Assembly: GCF_018614195.1 (NCBI RefSeq)
Contig: NZ_JAGGOT010000043.1
Location: 1-64,000, forward strand
Reading direction: 5' to 3'
Source: Streptomyces sp. ISL-43
Lineage (GTDB): Bacteria; Actinomycetota; Actinomycetes; Streptomycetales; Streptomycetaceae
Length of the DNA stretch: 64,000 nt
Each line of letters starts with the position of its first letter. Position 1 is the first letter of the stretch. Of this stretch, positions 25,240 through 35,400 are shown piece after piece. The position numbers were made by a program, and so were the translations under genes. The notes beneath the pieces are model-generated. The model searched no databases and was not told where the DNA came from. It worked only from the letters and a program-made list of their open reading frames with translations.

Positions 25240-26948
25240 TCAGACATCGGTCGGCAGCAGGGCGGCTGCGGTCGCCTCCCAGTGGCCGACGAGCTCGGCG
25301 TAGTGCGGGGTGCGCGCGAGGAGCTCGGCGTGGGTGCCCAGTGCCGTCCTGTTTCCGTCGAGGAGCAGGACCCTGCGGGCCCGGGTGGCGGAGACGAGCC
25401 TGTGCGCGATGACGATGAGGGTGCCGGGGCGTTCGGCGAAGGCGGCCTCCGCGCGCGCCTCGGCGACCGGGTCCAGATGGCAGGTGGCCTCGTCGAGGAC
25501 CACCACCGGGGCGGCGCAGGCGTGGACACGGGCCAGCGCGAACAACTGCCGCTCACCACTGGACAGTTCGGTCGCAGGGGCGTGCAGACGGGCGTCGAGT
25601 CCGCCGAGCCTGTCGATCACCTTTGAGAGGCCGACCGCCTCGGCGGAGCGCTGCAGCCGGGCCAGGTCGGCGTCGGGGGCGAAGTAGGCCAGGTTGGCGG
25701 CGACGGTGCCGGGGAAGACGTACGCCTCCTGCGGCACGAGGGCGATCAGCCGGCAGCGCAGCACCTCGTCGAAATCCGTCACCGGGCGGCCGCCCATGCT
25801 CACCGTACCGGCGGCCGGGGGGACGATCCCGGCGAGCAGCGCGGCGAGGGTGGACTTGCCGATTCCGCTCGTGCCGACGACGGCCAGGTGGTCGCCATGG
25901 GGAATGTCGAGGGCGAGCCGGCGCAGCACGCGTTCGGCGTGCGGGCCGTACGCGAAGTCGAGTTCCCGCACCGAGATGTCCGCGGCCTCCCCGTGCCGTC
26001 CGGGCGCCGGGAACACCCCTGACGGCCCGGCCGACCGGGCCGGCTGGGACGGCTGGGACGGCACTTCGGGCACGGTGGCCGCCTCGGCCAGGCGGTGTCG
26101 CAGCGGGCGGCGGTGGCGGCGCGGTGGGCGGCCACGAGCCTGGTGCGGCCGGCCAGCAGGTCGGTGACGGAACGGCTGACCTCTGCTTCGGTCACGGTGT
26201 CCAGGCCCGAGGTCGCGTCGTCCAGGACGTGCACGAGCGCCGGGCACACCAGGGCCCGGGCGAGGCCGAGCCGTTGGCGTTCGCCGCCGGACATCGGGGT
26301 CTCGTCCAGCGGGGTGTCGTAGCCGGCCGGGAGCCGTCGGACGAACCGGTCGGCCTGCGCGGCGCGGGCGGCACGGACCACGTCCGCGCGGGTGAGCCCG
26401 GGCCGGCCGAAGGAGATCGCCTCGTGGACCGTCCGCCCGTACAGCTCGGGCCGCTCGAAGGCGTGGGCCACGAGGGTGCGCAGCCGGTCCAGGGGCAGGT
26501 CGCGTACCGGGACGCCGCCGATCGCGATCTCGCCCTCGTCGGGGTCGGTGAGCCGTCCGAGCAGGCCGGCCAGCACGCTCTTGCCCGCGCCGGTACGCCC
26601 GACCAGGGCGACGGCGGCGCCGGCGGGCAGGTCGAGATCGAGCCGGTCCAGCACTCGTTCACCGGCGCGGAGGACCGTGACGCCGCGCAGCCGTACGGCG
26701 CCGTCCTTGGGCGTGACGCTCCCCGTGCCCTCGGCGGGCGGCTCGTGCCGCAGCACCTCGGCGAGGCGGCGTGCGCCGGCCCGGGCCTGGGCGATCGCGA
26801 GCAGTGCGTCGATCTGGTCGACCATGCCGGAGGCCAGGAACAGGTACCCGGAGACGGCCAGCAGGCCCGCCGGGCTCAGCCGGCCGTCCGCGGCCGGCCA
26901 CGCGTACGGCGCGACCGCGTCATCGGCGACAAGGGCAAGGCTCGGCCG
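25240..26948 (-). pseudogene. Remnant of an ABC exporter: two nucleotide-binding domains with membrane domains lost
   Basis: The 5' end keeps only the last membrane helix of an ABC exporter (LSPAGLLAVSGYLFLASG). A full nucleotide-binding domain follows (GRTGAGKSVLAGLLGRL, MSGGERQRLGLARAL, VLDDATSGLD) and stops just after its H-loop (LVAAHRAATAARCDT) near 26090. The reading frame then shifts, and a second nucleotide-binding domain follows in the new frame without a membrane domain (GTSGIGKSTLAALLAGI, LSSGERQLFALARVHA, VLDEATCHLDPV). The first gene therefore lost its 5' half. The junction removed the end of domain 1 and the whole membrane half of its partner. No functional transporter can be made. 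Confidence 0.8.
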
Positions 26949-26992
26949 CCCCCCTTGGTTTTCAGGCGTGGACGACTCGCCTCCGAGTTTGC

Positions 26993-27041
26993 GCAACCCT
27001 GCGGTTGCGTGAGGTGCACCGATGTGCAACTCTGGAGTTGC
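26993..27041. promoter_or_regulatory. Tandem GCAAC-N6-GTTGC operators before the SRPBCC-arsR genes
   Basis: Two copies of the same palindrome, GCAAC-N6-GTTGC, lie at 26993-27008 and 27026-27041, 33 bases apart, about three helical turns. The second extends to 9-base arms. They sit 31-79 bases before the SRPBCC start. Repeated palindromes of this size are typical winged-helix binding sites, so the ArsR protein encoded downstream probably represses here. Confidence 0.7.
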
Positions 27042-27071
27042 ACCCACTGGCGACGACGAAGGAGTCACCTG

Positions 27072-27518
27072 ATGAGCACGGATCGAATCGAACGCGAAAC
27101 CCTGATCGAGGCATCCCTGGAGCGGGTCTGGTCCCTGGTGGCCGAGCCCGGCTTCTGGGTGGCCGACGAAGCGAGCGTGGCGGGCACCGTGGCCAGGGAA
27201 GGGGAGTCGATCGTGGCGAGGAACGCCGAGTACGGCGACTTCCCGGTGCGCGTGGAGAAGGTCCAACCGCCGACGTACCTCGCCTACCGCTGGGCCAGCG
27301 CGTTCCCCGGGCAGGAGCTGCGCGAGGACAACAGCACCCTCGTGGAGTTCACGCTGACCCAGGAGGGCGACAAGACGCGGCTGTGTGTCGTCGAGAGCGG
27401 GTTCGCGGCGCTGGCCGGGTCCGAGGAGCTGCGCGGCAAGGCGCTGAAGGACAACACCGGCGGATGGCCGCAGGTGCTCGACGCCTTCAAGAAGCGCGCC
27501 GAGCAGCCGCCCGCGTGA
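27072..27518 (+). CDS. SRPBCC domain protein (AHSA1-like)
   Basis: A 148-residue START/SRPBCC-fold protein: RETLIEASLERVWSLVAEP at the start, AYRWASAFPGQE in the middle and the long C-terminal helix TGGWPQVLDAFKKRAEQ. The fold forms a deep hydrophobic pocket for a ligand. It starts at ATG 27072 with GGAG upstream. It overlaps the arsR gene by four bases (GTGA), so the two are translationally coupled. SRPBCC-ArsR pairs are common in actinobacteria, with the ArsR controlling the pair; the ligand is unknown. Confidence 0.88.
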   Translation: MSTDRIERETLIEASLERVWSLVAEPGFWVADEASVAGTVAREGESIVARNAEYGDFPVRVEKVQPPTYLAYRWASAFPGQELREDNSTLVEFTLTQEGDKTRLCVVESGFAALAGSEELRGKALKDNTGGWPQVLDAFKKRAEQPPA

Positions 27519-27907
27519 CCGAGGAACGACTCGGCACCGGCCCGGCGGTGGACAACGTCCTCTCCGCACTGGCCGATCCGACCCGCCGCAAGCTGCTCGA
27601 CCTGCTCGCCGCACAGGGCGAGGTCACGGCGACGACGCTCGCCGAAGGCCTTCCCGTATCCCGGCAGGCGGTGGTCAAGCACCTCGCCGTCCTGGACGCC
27701 GCCGGCCTGGTCTCCGGCAGCCGGGTCGGACGCGAAGTCCGGTACACGGTGCGGCCCGCGGCCCTGGACGCGACGGCGCGTTGGATGGCCACGCTCGCCG
27801 CCGACTGGGACCGCAGGCTGGCCGGCATCAAGCGCATCGCCGAGACGGCGGAGCGGGAGGCTGTCGCCAAGCAGGAGCGTGAGGAGAGGGAGCGGGACTC
27901 GCTCTAG
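27515..27907 (+). CDS. ArsR-family transcriptional regulator
   Basis: A 130-residue winged helix-turn-helix protein. VLSALADPTRRKLLDLLA opens the fold and LPVSRQAVVKHLAVLDAAG is the recognition helix. No CxC metal-binding motif is visible, so it is a non-metal ArsR of the SRPBCC-linked kind. The C-terminus is a charged helix (AEREAVAKQEREERE). It starts at GTG 27515, overlapping the SRPBCC stop. The likely targets are the two identical palindromes upstream of the pair. Confidence 0.92.
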   Translation: MTEERLGTGPAVDNVLSALADPTRRKLLDLLAAQGEVTATTLAEGLPVSRQAVVKHLAVLDAAGLVSGSRVGREVRYTVRPAALDATARWMATLAADWDRRLAGIKRIAETAEREAVAKQEREERERDSL

Positions 27908-27917
27908 GACGCCCCGG

Positions 27918-27944
27918 GGGGCGGGGTCGCCGACTTCCCGCCCC
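27918..27944. terminator. Bidirectional terminator between arsR and the SUKH-like gene
   Basis: GGGGCGGG (27918-27925) pairs with CCCGCCCC (27937-27944) between two convergent genes only 42 bases apart. Confidence 0.6.
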
Positions 27945-27949
27945 ACGGT

Positions 27950-29428
27950 TCAGCCCGCCAGCGGCACCGCCGCTGCCAGTCTCCCGCCCGCCGGGAAGTA
28001 CAGCCGGTCCAGGCGGGCCGCGGACGGCCACTCCCGCGCCCGGTGGAAGCACAGGTCGCTCGGGATCGGCACCTCCCGCAAGTCGGCCGCGTGCGCCCCG
28101 TCGGGCAGCGCGGCGGCCGTCGCCGCCAGCAGCGGATCGGCCGAGGACGCCCACGCGGCCACGGGCGCCGGCCGCGGCCACGGCTCGCCGGTGTTCGGGA
28201 ACAGCCATCCCCCGTCGCCGGAGACCCGCGGGGCCGCGCCATGCCCGGCCCCGGCGGCCTGCCGGGCCCGCCGCGCGAAGGCGAGCAGCAGGGCAGGCAG
28301 CGATTCGGCGACCAGTTTGAGTTCGGGATGCTCCCGGAGCCGCGCCGGTTCGGAGGGGACGGAGACCACGTACCCCCAACGCCCCGTCGCCGGGTCGATA
28401 CGGACCTGCGCGAGCGCGCGGCCGCGCCCGTAGCGGATCTCGGCGAGCGGCCAGTACGTGCCGTCCCCGCCCAGGATCCGGTGGAGCTCGGGGTCCACGG
28501 CAAGTTCGGGAGCACCCGGCAGCAGGCGCAGCGGGGGCAGCCCGGTGACGGTGACACCGCCGATCTCGCGGAGCACCACCCGGATGTCCTCGGGCACCGG
28601 GACGGGCCAGGCATCCAGGACGGAATCCTCGCAGCCCGCGTCGAGTACGACGAAGTCCGGGTGACGGGAGGCCAGTTCGCGCAGTTCGGCCACGGCGCGG
28701 TGCGCGGCGTCCTCGGGCAGGGCGGGGCGGCGGACGGGGCGGCCGAGGAAGTCCCCGCTCACGACGGAGCGCAGGAGCAGCGCCCGGCCGTCTCCGGCCA
28801 GGCTGAACAGGATCTCGCTGCCGCTGGTGTCTGCCGTGCCGTACCCGGTGGAGAAGTAGGGCTCCCAGGCGACCCCGCACGGGTATCCGGGCAGTTCGCG
28901 CAGGTCGACCACATCGGTGAGCGGGTCGCCGGCCCCGATGAGGGCGGCCAGCTCCGTGTCCGTGCCCTCTGCCACCCCTACGCTCGGCACGGCGGCGACG
29001 AAGACCCGCGGTGCGGGCGGCTGCGCGCAGTCGGTCAGGCGGGCCGCGAAGGCGGCCAGCCATCCGAGGAACTCCGGTGCCTCGACGGTGACTTCGCGCT
29101 CGTCCTGCCGGTAGGGGTACACGGACACGACCGGCCCCCACGGCCCCGTCCCGGCGCCGACGATCAGCGAGCCCTCACCGAAGTCCAGGTCGCCGAGCGT
29201 CCAGCAGCCGTCCGCGAAGACCTGACGGCCGCGCGGCCCGAACGCGTACCGCTCGTCCTCGGTCTCCACCCCGCCGATCTCCCGCAGTACGGTCCTCAGC
29301 TCGTCCGGCACTTCCACCGGCCAGGCGTCAAGCTCGGCGTCCGTGAACCCGTCGAGAAGCTCGACCTCGTCCGCCCTCTCCCGCGCCAGCTCCCGCAACG
29401 CACGGATCACCACTGCCGCGTCGGTCAT
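27950..29428 (-). CDS. Large protein with two SUKH (SMI1/KNR4)-like modules
   Basis: A 492-residue soluble protein with two related halves. The first has VELLDGFTDAELDAWPVEVP followed by LRTVLREIGGV. The second has VVLDAGCEDSVLDAWPVPVP followed by IRVVLREIGGV. Such W-P-x-x-P and LREIGG patterns are typical of the SMI1/KNR4 (SUKH) fold, found in immunity proteins against toxin systems and in housekeeping proteins. The last ~100 residues also carry WPSAARLDRLYFPAGG. The start ATG 29428 is preceded by GAGGTG. No toxin gene is adjacent, so an immunity role is only a possibility. It converges with arsR. Confidence 0.6.
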   Translation of the reverse strand: MTDAAVVIRALRELARERADEVELLDGFTDAELDAWPVEVPDELRTVLREIGGVETEDERYAFGPRGRQVFADGCWTLGDLDFGEGSLIVGAGTGPWGPVVSVYPYRQDEREVTVEAPEFLGWLAAFAARLTDCAQPPAPRVFVAAVPSVGVAEGTDTELAALIGAGDPLTDVVDLRELPGYPCGVAWEPYFSTGYGTADTSGSEILFSLAGDGRALLLRSVVSGDFLGRPVRRPALPEDAAHRAVAELRELASRHPDFVVLDAGCEDSVLDAWPVPVPEDIRVVLREIGGVTVTGLPPLRLLPGAPELAVDPELHRILGGDGTYWPLAEIRYGRGRALAQVRIDPATGRWGYVVSVPSEPARLREHPELKLVAESLPALLLAFARRARQAAGAGHGAAPRVSGDGGWLFPNTGEPWPRPAPVAAWASSADPLLAATAAALPDGAHAADLREVPIPSDLCFHRAREWPSAARLDRLYFPAGGRLAAAVPLAG

Positions 29429-29567
29429 CGCCCACACCTCTTGCCTCGTATCGCGCCGTTCCGCTGCACGACCGCCGGGGCATCGCCGGGCGGTCGCACC
29501 GGGCACCGTACATCGCCGCCGTGTCGTAGCGCGCCGCCCAGGCCGTCGTAGCCCGATAGTGGGAACC

Positions 29568-30413
29568 GTGAGCGACTCGCCAGAAGGAACCGGGCAAGCC
29601 CGAGCGGGCGGCGCAGGTGGCGGCGGCGCCGGCGTCGGTGACGAAGGCGTCGGTGACGCCGAGGAGCGCGTCGCGTGGTCCGGGCCGCAGGGCGCGCAGG
29701 CCTTCGCCGCGGTGGAAGCGGCCACGGACTGGCTGCTCGGGTACCCCTTCGTCTTCCGGACCCTGGCCCGCTGGATCGACAGCCGTCACGTCCTGGTGGA
29801 CTACGGGTGCGGGCCGGGCAAGGTGGCCGACTACGGGGCCCGGCTGCTCGGAGCGAGGGTGCTGGGCGTGGACACCTCCCCCGAGATGCTGGCACTGGCC
29901 CGTGACTCCGGGACGGCCGTGGCCGAATACCACCTGGTCGAGGGCAACCGGACCGTCTGCCTGGCCGACGCCAGCGCCGACGCGGTGATGTGCAACCACG
30001 TCCTGGCGTCCCTGCCGACCGAGGAGGCGGTGCTGGCGGTGTTCGGAGAGATCCGCCGGCTCCTGCGGCCCGGAGCCCCGTTCGTGCTGCTGGCCACCGA
30101 TCCCGCGTGCAGCGGCCGGGAGTACGCCTCTCTGCGCATCGGCGAGCCGGGCGGGAAGTACGGTCCGGGCGACGAGCTGTCCGTACGGCTCCGGCGTACG
30201 GACGGAACCTGGCAGGAGATGCGCAATCACGCGTGGCCCGTGGACGTGTACCCGGCCCTGCTGGAGCGCGCCGGATTCGGGGACGTCGTGCAGCACCGGC
30301 CCACGGTGGACGAGGCGCTCGGTCTCGTCGACGCGGACTTCGGTGCCGGCCGTACGTGGTCGGCGGAGCGGGCCAGTCCGCCGCTGGTGATCACGACGGC
30401 GCTGGCCGTCTGA
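29568..30413 (+). CDS. Class I SAM-dependent methyltransferase
   Basis: A 281-residue methyltransferase. HVLVDYGCGPGKVADYGARL is SAM motif I, VLGVDTSPEMLALAR is motif post-I, and VMCNHVLASLP fits motif II. A GFGDVVQHRPT segment is near the C-terminus. The first 35 residues are Gly/Ala-rich and probably disordered. The start is GTG 29568. TAGCCCGATAGT just upstream resembles a -10 region only about 7 bases before the start, so the mRNA may be leaderless. The SUKH-like gene is divergent. The acceptor is unknown. Confidence 0.85.
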   Translation: MSDSPEGTGQARAGGAGGGGAGVGDEGVGDAEERVAWSGPQGAQAFAAVEAATDWLLGYPFVFRTLARWIDSRHVLVDYGCGPGKVADYGARLLGARVLGVDTSPEMLALARDSGTAVAEYHLVEGNRTVCLADASADAVMCNHVLASLPTEEAVLAVFGEIRRLLRPGAPFVLLATDPACSGREYASLRIGEPGGKYGPGDELSVRLRRTDGTWQEMRNHAWPVDVYPALLERAGFGDVVQHRPTVDEALGLVDADFGAGRTWSAERASPPLVITTALAV

Positions 30414-30418
30414 CGGTC

Positions 30419-30435
30419 CGGCAGCGGGGCTGCCG
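30419..30435 (+). terminator. Hairpin after the methyltransferase gene
   Basis: CGGCAGC pairs with GCTGCCG around a GGG loop, starting 6 bases past the stop codon. Confidence 0.5.
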
Positions 30436-30597
30436 CGTCCCGATTCGGCTGGAGAAGCCGAGGATTCGAGAGGCCGATTCTCCGGCGCAGGGGTGATGAC
30501 GGTTCCATCATGACACGTCAGACGGTGTTTTCGTAGGACTGACGGCACATCCGATTTCCCTTGTTCGGACCCCCGTTCGGATCTCAGAATCACCGTC

Positions 30598-30990
30598 ATG
30601 AACTCCTCTTCGCACATCAATCACCACGCCGTACTGCGAGCACGAGTGGCTCTCCTCGCGTCGGGGACGCTGCCTGCCAAGGAGGAAGTCGCGGCCTACC
30701 GCGTGCTCGTGCACGTAAGTCCGCTCGCCTATCTGCCCCGCCTCGCGGCGGCACTGTGGGAGTACAGCCGTCAGGAATTCGCCGGAGAGCCGCAGACGGC
30801 GCTGGCTCTGCACGCCGAGGCCGTCGCCGCGGCCCGCCGCATGTGCGCGATGGAACCCGAACGGGCCGACCTCCTCGTCGTCTCGCTGATCCACTACCGG
30901 GCGCAGCTGCTCCTCATGGACCGGCTCGCGGAGGTCCCCGCGGTGGACAAGGAGATCGTGGTGGCCAAGGGGTTGGCGGACCTCACCTGA
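30598..30990 (+). CDS. Small TPR-like helical protein, unknown
   Basis: A 130-residue, Ala/Leu-rich, mostly helical protein (AYLPRLAAALWEYSRQEF, then TALALHAEAVAAARRM). The pattern resembles one or two tetratricopeptide units, but no family was recognised. The ATG at 30598 has no good ribosome site, yet the third-position GC pattern is strong and the frame is closed by a hairpin. No membrane segment or signal is visible. The neighbours give no functional hint. Confidence 0.6.
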   Translation: MNSSSHINHHAVLRARVALLASGTLPAKEEVAAYRVLVHVSPLAYLPRLAAALWEYSRQEFAGEPQTALALHAEAVAAARRMCAMEPERADLLVVSLIHYRAQLLLMDRLAEVPAVDKEIVVAKGLADLT

Positions 30991-31001
30991 TCCGGTCCGC
31001 C
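30975..31001 (+). terminator. Terminator overlapping the TPR-like gene stop
   Basis: GGCGGACC (30975-30982) pairs with GGTCCGCC (30994-31001); the loop contains the TGA stop codon. Confidence 0.5.
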
Positions 31002-31144
31002 CCGCCCGGCCGGGTTCCTTCCGGTCTCGGCTCCTTGGTTCTTCCGGACGGCGTGCCGGCCGGAAAGGCGGGCTGGCGAGGGGCGGTCCGCGGCGTGAGG
31101 ATGCTCCCCGGCCGGGCGGGCCGGCCTGGGAGGGCGGGGAGCCG

Positions 31145-32401
31145 ATGAAGTCAGGGCGCAAGGGGCCGCGGGGCGGCCGGGCCGGGGTGCTGGCGCGGGG
31201 TGCGGTGACGCTGCTGCTCGCCTGTGCGGGGGTGGCCGTGGGACCCGTGGCGGCGCGGGGGGCCGGTCCGGACTCCGTAGCGTGCGGCGTGGACGCGGGC
31301 GCGCGGGGCCTGGCGAGCGGGGCCGTACCGGGAAGCCTGGTGTCGGTGGACCGCGGCGATGGCCGGATCAGCCAGGTGCAGCTGTTCTCCGATGCCACGG
31401 CCCCGGAGGGCCTGAACTTCGCCTGGCACCGGGAGCAGGACGCGCCGGACAGTGCGTACGGGCCGTGGCGGCGGGTGAGCGCCACGGCCGTCGGGCCGGG
31501 GAACGCTTCCATGAGCGCGGTCGAGAACGCGGCGGGCGCTCTGGAGGTGCTGTTCACCGCGGGCGGTTCCTTCTGCCACACGGTGCACAGCGGCGGCGCC
31601 GGCGTCTGGAGCACCCCGTCCAAGACCGGGCGGGAGCCGGCGCCAGGCCTGGACGGGGGCCGGATCCGGCCGAATTCGGTGGATCGGACGCAGGTCTCCG
31701 GCGGCCCGGCGCGCTTGGAGGTCGAGCGGACCTCGGGGCTGCTGGACGGGGACATCGTCAAGTTCACGATCGCGGGCGGTCCGCCCAAGGCGTACGTCTG
31801 GGTCAAGCAGTGCGGCACCTCGGCGTCGGCGGCCACCTGTGACGATGCCACCGGCCGCCAGTTCCGCGTCCTTCCGGACGGCACTTTCCAGCTCTCGCCG
31901 AAGAAGCTCTACGCCCGACTCGACACGTCGGCAGGGGACTTCGACTGCCGCACGGCACCCGCCGTCGAACCCTGCACCCTGGCCCTCACCGACAACGACG
32001 GGTCCGTGCTCGCCACGCTCCCGCTGCGCTTCCGTCCGCACGGTGGTCCGGAAGCGCCGCCGACCCTGCGCGTGAACCCGGACGAGGGGCTCGTGGACGG
32101 CCGCACGGTACGCGCCACGGGCAAGGGCTACGAACCGCGCTACCACTCCCTGGTCATGGAGTGCGCCGCGGGCTCCGCCGACACCCTCGGCTGCCGGCCC
32201 CGTAGCAGGCCCCCGGCGACCACCGACAGCGGGCGGATCGACGAGGAGGTCGCCCTGTCGGCAACCTTCACCAGCATCGACGGCCGCTCCGTCGACTGCC
32301 GCGCGAAGGGCGCCTGCGAGCTGGTGGTCTTCGGCACCCGGGTCCGCGGCCCGGAAACCGTCCGCCACCCGCTGGACTTCGCACCGGGGGCCGCCGGCTG
32401 A
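31145..32401 (+). CDS. Secreted protein with neocarzinostatin-like Ig domains
   Basis: A 418-residue exported protein. A signal peptide (AVTLLLACAGVAVGP) is followed by a domain of about 130 residues with no recognised family. Two neocarzinostatin-family Ig-like domains follow. The first is around 195-300 (RTSGLLDGDIVKFTIAGG, with paired Cys in QCGTS and TCDD). The second is around 305-410 (EGLVDGRTVRATGKGY, with Cys in MECAAGS and LGCRP). The chromophore-binding fold is often reused as a plain extracellular domain, so an enediyne role is not implied, and no enediyne genes are nearby. ATG 31145 has GGGGAG upstream. The function is unknown. Confidence 0.7.
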   Translation: MKSGRKGPRGGRAGVLARGAVTLLLACAGVAVGPVAARGAGPDSVACGVDAGARGLASGAVPGSLVSVDRGDGRISQVQLFSDATAPEGLNFAWHREQDAPDSAYGPWRRVSATAVGPGNASMSAVENAAGALEVLFTAGGSFCHTVHSGGAGVWSTPSKTGREPAPGLDGGRIRPNSVDRTQVSGGPARLEVERTSGLLDGDIVKFTIAGGPPKAYVWVKQCGTSASAATCDDATGRQFRVLPDGTFQLSPKKLYARLDTSAGDFDCRTAPAVEPCTLALTDNDGSVLATLPLRFRPHGGPEAPPTLRVNPDEGLVDGRTVRATGKGYEPRYHSLVMECAAGSADTLGCRPRSRPPATTDSGRIDEEVALSATFTSIDGRSVDCRAKGACELVVFGTRVRGPETVRHPLDFAPGAAG

Positions 32402-32469
32402 GCGGGCGCGGCGAGACCCGGAGGAGAGCCGCCCCAGCCGCCCCCGCCGTCCCAGCCGCCCTAGGCGTC

Positions 32470-35400
32470 CTAGGCGTCCAGTACGAGGTCGGCCGCGGGG
32501 ACCGACTGGCAGGTGAGGCAGTTGTCCTCGGGCAGGTCCTCGGACGGGGCCACCAGATGGGTGACCGCCCCGTCCAGGACCGGAACGGCGCAGCTCTCGC
32601 ACTGGCCGACGCGGCATCCGCTGGGGAGTCTCACCGCGGCCTCCTCCGCGGCGGCGAGGAGGGTGCCGTCGCCCTTGCGCCAGGTGAGTTCCGTTCCGGA
32701 GCGGGCGAAGCGGACGGTGAACTCGGCGCCGTCGGGGACGGTCACCTCGCGGGTGGCCGCCTGGAACTTCTCGCTGAAGATCTCGAAGCGGGGCACTCCG
32801 CGGTCCCTCAGGGCCGCGGTGAGTGCGTCGATCATGGGCGGCGGTCCGCAGAAGTAGAAGCGCGCGCGGCGCTCGACGAGTCCGGGGTCGATGTCGTCGA
32901 CGGAGATGAAACCGGCCCGGTCGTAGTCCTCCCCCACCGCGTCGCCGGGCAGCGGGTTCGCGTAGTGCGTGACGATGCGCAGGGCGGGGATCCGGGCCGC
33001 CAGGGTGCGGATCCGTTCGCGGAACGGGTGGTCGGCCGAGTTGCCGATGCCGTAGTGCAGGACCACCTCGGGGACGCTGCCGCCGGTCGCCGCGAGGGTC
33101 TCCAGGTAGCTCATGAAGGGGGTGATGCCGATGCCACCCGCCAGCAGCACGACGGGGGCGTCGGTGTCGGTGGGGAGGGCGAACCCGCCGCCGGGAGTGG
33201 CCAGGTGGAGCCGGTCGCCGGGCTTCAGGCTCTCGTGGACGTAGGTGGAAAAGCTGCCGTCGGGCACGTGCCGGACGGCCAGGTGGTACGCCCGGCGCCC
33301 GGGGTCGATCGCCGGGCCGGTCAGGGAGTAGCTGCGCCCGTGGAGCGCGTCCGCGACGGTGCCGTCCTCGTTCTCGGCCCGGACGGTGAGGTGCTGGCCC
33401 GGGCGGAAGTCGGGCAGGGGCCCGCCGTCGAGGGGCACCATGCGCAGGGTGCGTACGCCCTCGCCCTGGGGCTCGACGGCGGTGACCGTGAAGGGACGAG
33501 TGCCGGCCCAGGCTCCGTCCGCCGGGGCCGGGGTGATCTCGCACACCGAGGAGCGCAGGGGTACCGAGCCGCTGACGGGGTCCGTGACGGTGTGGTCGAT
33601 AAGGAGGTTGAAGTTACTTCCCGACCTGCTCAGGGGGTCGGCGCCGGGCAGCGCGAGGTCGGGAGCTCCCTGCCACCAGCCGAACTCCGCGACCACGACG
33701 GCCGGGTGGAGGGAGTCGTCGAAGCGGGCCCGCATGCGGACGCTGCCGCGGGGGGTGGCGAGCTCCACCCACTGGCCTTCGCCGATGCCGCGGGCGCGGG
33801 CCGTTTCGGGGCTGATGTCCACGCACGGTTCGGGTGAGCGGCGGCGCAGCGAGCCGATGTCCCGGTGCTGGCTGTGGACGAAGTAGCCGTTCTTCGCGCA
33901 GGTGAGCACGAGGGGGTGGTCCGGTCCGGGGGCGGACGGTTCGGCGTGTTCGGGGACGGCCGGGTAGCCGTGTTCGGCCATGCGCTCGGAGTAGAGCTCG
34001 ACGCGGCGGGTGGGGGTGTCGAAGCCTCGTACGGCCGGGGTGCCATCTGCCTGGGCGGCATCGGCCGGGGTGCCATCTGCCTCGGCGGCATCGGCCGGGG
34101 CTGCGTACTTGCGGTGGCGGACGGGCTGGGCGACCCGTACCCCGCCCTGCTGGGCGCGGAGCTCTCCGGTCGTCAGGCCCAGGGGTGCCAGCTGGTGGTT
34201 CCACGCGGCCTCGATGTCTCCGTCGAAGAACTGCGCGCCGAAGCCGAGGCGTTGGGCGAGATCGAAGACGATCTCCATGTCGGAGCGGGTCCCCGCCATC
34301 GGCTCGACCATGCGCGGGCGCAGCTGGACGTGTTCGGCGGCGCGCTGGTCGACCTCGAAGCCGAAGCGCAGGGCTTCATGCTCCCAGGCGCTGTTGACGG
34401 GCAGCACGATGTCGGCGGTGGTGCTGGTGGGGTTGTGGAACATGTCGATGTGGACCTGGAAGTCCAGATGGGTCAGGGAGCGCGCGGTCTGCTCGGAACC
34501 TGGCTGGGAGACAACGAGGTTGGCTCCGAAACCGATCAAGGCCCGGACCTTGTACGGGTCCCCGTGCTCGATCGCGCGCCGCAGGTCCCCGGCGTTGATC
34601 CATCCCGTGGCGGGCGGGCCCAGTGGGTGCTTGTCGAGGCCGAGGGCCTTGGCCCGCTGCTCCGGGTCGAACTGCCCCGGGTCGGAGGCACCGTTGAACG
34701 GGAGCGGGGAGAGCGGGACGTTGCCGCCCGGCGTGTCGTAACTCCCGGTCAGGGCGTAGAGGGTGGACATGGCCCGGTCGATCTGGGTGGCGTTCGCATG
34801 CTGGCCGACGCCCGTCCAGCCGTAGTACGCGACCGAGGAGGCGGCGGCGATCGTGTCCGCGAGTGCGCGGATCTCCCGTTCGGGGATCCACGTGGTGCGG
34901 GCCGCGCGGTCGGCGGGCCAGGCCGCGCAGGCGTCGGCGTAGTGCGCGAAGGCGGGGCGGCATTCGACGGGCCCGGCCGGTGTCTCCACCTGGTACGCGC
35001 CGTGGAGGGCGAACCTCTCGGGGCGCCGAGCCATCCGCGCGGTGTCGTAGGGCTCGGGGGCGCCCGCGGTCTCGTCCCAGACGACGAAGCCGTGGGTGGC
35101 GGGATTTCCCGTCAGGTCGGCGGCGCGCAGGAACCGGCGGGTGTCGGAGCGGACCAGGAGGGGGCCGTTGGTCCAGTCGCGGACGAACTCCGCGTCGTAG
35201 CGGCCCTGTTCGATCAGCAGGTTCGCGAGGGCCAGGGCGAGGGCGGCGTCGGGCGTGCGCGCCGTCCTTGTGCCAGTTGCAGATCTCGGTGCTGTAGCAG
35301 GTGTTCGGACTGCCGAAGTGGCGGACGAGGCGTTCGATCCACTCCAGGGAGTCGGCCAGCGCGGTGGCGCTCGGCGAGGTCAGAGCGAAGGCGACGGCCT

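Noticed and set aside
31145..32401. Neocarzinostatin-like domains as a sign of an enediyne cluster.
   Set aside because: No enediyne polyketide synthase or related genes lie in the window; the fold is widely used in secreted actinobacterial proteins.
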